Source: JAJCYK01 sp965224285 (GTDB lineage: Bacteria; Bacteroidota; Bacteroidia; Cytophagales; Cyclobacteriaceae). Taken from it: 64,000 bases of DNA. Shown here piece by piece: positions 62,211 through 64,000 of this stretch. Made by a program: the position numbers and the translations under genes. The stretch covers positions 4,898,001 to 4,962,000 of the forward strand of contig OZ245043.1 in the NCBI GenBank assembly GCA_965224285.1, read 5' to 3'. A model generated the notes under the pieces. It did no database searches. It saw nothing but the letters and a program-made list of their open reading frames with translations, and was not told the DNA's origin. The first letter of the stretch is position 1; each line of letters begins with the position of its first letter.

Positions 62211-63293
62211 ATGATGAGACTAATAATCACCATCCTGCTGACTTTGGGCATAATGTCTTCAAAAGCTCAGCAAACTTTTGATTTTGACTCCTTGATCCAA
62301 ACCAATCCGCTTTTTGAGCATGCACTGCGGATGGCAGCGGACACTTTTCAGATTTTCGGAACGGAAGAACCGTTAGAGTTTGCGGTAGCGACAGATTTCA
62401 AGCAGCTTATAAAAAACAAGTACAAGGATATATATCAGGATGCGGTGGTGAAATATCAAGTTTCAGATTCCTTGATTCTTACCCGCCAGGTGAGAATAAA
62501 GCCCCGCGGTGAATTCCGATTAAAAAAATGTCAATATCCACCTCTACGGGTCAATGTAAAGAAAACTGAGGAGGTTTTTGGCATACTGACTGATCTGCAT
62601 AAAATTAAGATGGTTACCCCGTGCCGGGGCATTGGAAGTTACCAGGAATACCTTTACAAGGAATATCTGGCATACAAGCTTTACAATATCATTACAGATT
62701 ATAGCTTCAAAGTCAGGATGTTAAAAATAAACTATCAAAATACTGGCGGCAAGGAGGAAATAGGTTCGGTACATACCTTTATTATCGAAGATCAGAATGC
62801 CCTGGCTAAAAGATCAGAAGCTCTTCCCATTAAGAATGAAAAGTTGAATGGGAGATTACTGGACGAGGAGCACGCCGCTTTGATGTTTTTGTTTCAATAT
62901 ATGATTGGCAATACAGATTGGTCAGTAGCCGGCCTGCATAATATGAAATTGCTAAAACTAAAGGATCCATCCAGGCCAAATCCCATCGGAGTGCCCTATG
63001 ATTTCGATTATTCCGGTCTGGTTGATGCGGTTTACGCCATACCCTCTGATAAACTGCCTATTAAGGATGTCAGAGAAAGACTGTATTTTGGATTTTGCAT
63101 ATCGGAATCAACCATGCAGAATGCTATTGATCACTTTGTCTCTAAGAAAACAGCGATATTCCATCTTATAGAAAACTTCACCTGGCTGGACCAGAAAGAG
63201 ATCAACTCCATCACACGCTATATGGAAGAATTTTATGATACTCTGGAAAACCCCAGAAGGTTTAACAGTCTTATCGTAAAGCAGTGCCGATAA
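62211..63293 (+). CDS. Secreted protein with kinase-like (CotH-type) motifs
   Basis: The 360-residue protein has a signal peptide (cut near SKAQQ). The middle and end show GNTDWSVAGLHNMKLLK (near 243-259) and VPYDFDYSG (near 272-280), which resemble the catalytic loop (D..N) and the DFG-like metal site of atypical secreted kinases such as CotH. An upstream IKPRGEFRLKKC could hold the ATP-binding lysine. This is pattern recognition, not proof; it could also be an inactive relative. It follows the dioxygenase gene by 73 bp on the same strand. Confidence 0.65.
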   Translation: MMRLIITILLTLGIMSSKAQQTFDFDSLIQTNPLFEHALRMAADTFQIFGTEEPLEFAVATDFKQLIKNKYKDIYQDAVVKYQVSDSLILTRQVRIKPRGEFRLKKCQYPPLRVNVKKTEEVFGILTDLHKIKMVTPCRGIGSYQEYLYKEYLAYKLYNIITDYSFKVRMLKINYQNTGGKEEIGSVHTFIIEDQNALAKRSEALPIKNEKLNGRLLDEEHAALMFLFQYMIGNTDWSVAGLHNMKLLKLKDPSRPNPIGVPYDFDYSGLVDAVYAIPSDKLPIKDVRERLYFGFCISESTMQNAIDHFVSKKTAIFHLIENFTWLDQKEINSITRYMEEFYDTLENPRRFNSLIVKQCR

Positions 63294-63730
63294 TACGAAA
63301 TATAAATAATTAATAGCGCCTTAACAATAAGTCCGAATTGAACCCGCCCCTGCTTATAAGGTATCATTTTTAGCGTTTGGTTATAAAGAATATACAAAAT
63401 TCAGGCTCATCTGCCTGATAGCATTGCCATGCAGCGAAAGCGAAGCGGTCAGGGATATTCCGGGGGATGACTTGGCTGGGTCCAACCTAGTGACTGGTTC
63501 AATTTTCATCATGTTCACGCATATAGCTTAACTTATTACCGCCATCCTGGTTTTATGTGCTTGTAAAAAAACTGCCTGGCAATGACTACTTTTCTCTATT
63601 AATATCTTCCAAAAAGGATAATTTTCCGATTACATTTTCTATTCTTAAGTAAAGCACTTGAGGTCGTCCAATAAGGCATAATCACAACAGGCCCCAAACC
63701 AAAGTCGGGATTTTACTATAGATCAATACG
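63294..63730. other. Intergenic region before the GMC oxidoreductase end
   Basis: This stretch of about 440 bp separates the convergent ends of the kinase-like gene and the GMC gene. It contains no gene, tRNA or strong hairpin that I can support. Confidence 0.45.
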
Positions 63731-64000
63731 TTATAAATTTCTTCGATTCAACTCCTTAACCGCAAAATCACACGCTCGGGCAGTTAGAGCCATGTAGGTT
63801 AGGCTGGGATTTTGGCAGCCAGAAGAGGTCATGCAGGCGCCATCGGTTACAAAAACATTCGGTACCGCGTGAATCTGGTTATATTTATTCAATACTGAGG
63901 TTTTGGGATCGCGACCCATTCTGGCAGTACCCATCTCATGTATACCCAGACCAGGGCCGCCACCGTTGTCATAAGTATTGATATCCCTTAGTCCGGCGGC
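63731..64000 (-). CDS. GMC-family oxidoreductase, C-terminal end (5' part beyond the window)
   Basis: The minus-strand frame is open to the window edge; the internal Met at 63934 is not the start. The 89 visible residues hold the GMC C-terminal signature: GLGIHEMGTARMGRDP, NVFVTDGACMTSSGCQNPSLT, split here as positions 20-35 and about 50-70, with the conserved His of the active site in the window part (IHEMG) and Asn in CQNPS. The family oxidises alcohols or sugars using FAD. Bacteroidota members often pair with a small gluconate-dehydrogenase-like subunit, not visible here. Confidence 0.93.
   Translation of the reverse strand, partial: AAGLRDINTYDNGGGPGLGIHEMGTARMGRDPKTSVLNKYNQIHAVPNVFVTDGACMTSSGCQNPSLTYMALTARACDFAVKELNRRNL

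Overview
The window comes from a bacterium of the phylum Bacteroidota, most likely a Cytophagales-type marine or soil organism (inference). The signs are a fused SerB-SerA protein, a 58-residue Hc1-type histone-like protein, a FecI/FecR/STN-TonB receptor cassette, NCS2, DUF1015 and DUF5916 proteins, many lipoproteins and Gln-ended signal peptides, weak or absent Shine-Dalgarno sites, and promoters of the TTTG / TAnnTTTG type. Most of the window is ordinary chromosomal gene space with tight spacing and several 3' overlaps.

Layout. 1-3644 is the end of a nonribosomal peptide synthetase (end of one adenylation domain, then PCP-C-A-PCP with no release domain). 3785-7826 holds serine dehydratase beta subunit, TolC and an HlyD-type adaptor with no ABC transporter, and a small secreted protein. 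7842-18292 is mainly minus-strand housekeeping (Maf, DUF1015, biotin carboxylase, DapA, LigA, M1 peptidase) around a plus-strand acyl-CoA:amino-acid condensing PLP enzyme and the tiny histone-like gene. 18615-23465 is amino-acid metabolism (SerB-SerA fusion, glutamate dehydrogenase, SerC). 23623-27686 is an ECF-sigma / membrane protein / Spy-like / outer-membrane set followed by exonuclease VII. 27658-34177 holds two envelope or hypothetical genes and a BlaI-BlaR pair with two clear operators. 34183-38280 is a purine-nucleoside scavenging module (NCS2 permease, secreted ADA2-like deaminase, NUP-family protein). MscS, QueA and GAPDH follow.

42.2-47.9 kb is the accessory, repeat-rich part. Two direct arrays of a 243-bp structured repeat (2 copies and 3 copies) bracket about 4.5 kb carrying a SLOG/YpsA-like orphan, small secreted proteins, a gene fragment, a MetE-like methyltransferase and a tRNA-Glu locus. 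The tRNA-Glu gene is intact. Its last 21 nt are duplicated 459 bp away in direct orientation, like an attachment site. On its other side lie three tandem partial copies of its 5' half, each interrupted at the same two points of the D-arm by palindromic elements. One of those palindromes resembles elements at 40.74 and 43.45 kb. This is the most unusual structure in the window.

48.0-55.8 kb contains small accessory metabolism and envelope genes (VOC, CPBP protease, amidohydrolase, SMP-30, Rof-like, alpha/beta hydrolase, GNAT). 55.9-61.1 kb is a complete cell-surface signalling cassette (ECF sigma, FecR, STN-containing TonB receptor) with a divergent acidic lipoprotein. The window ends with a 2OG-Fe(II) dioxygenase, a secreted protein with kinase-like motifs, and the C-terminus of a GMC oxidoreductase that runs off the edge.
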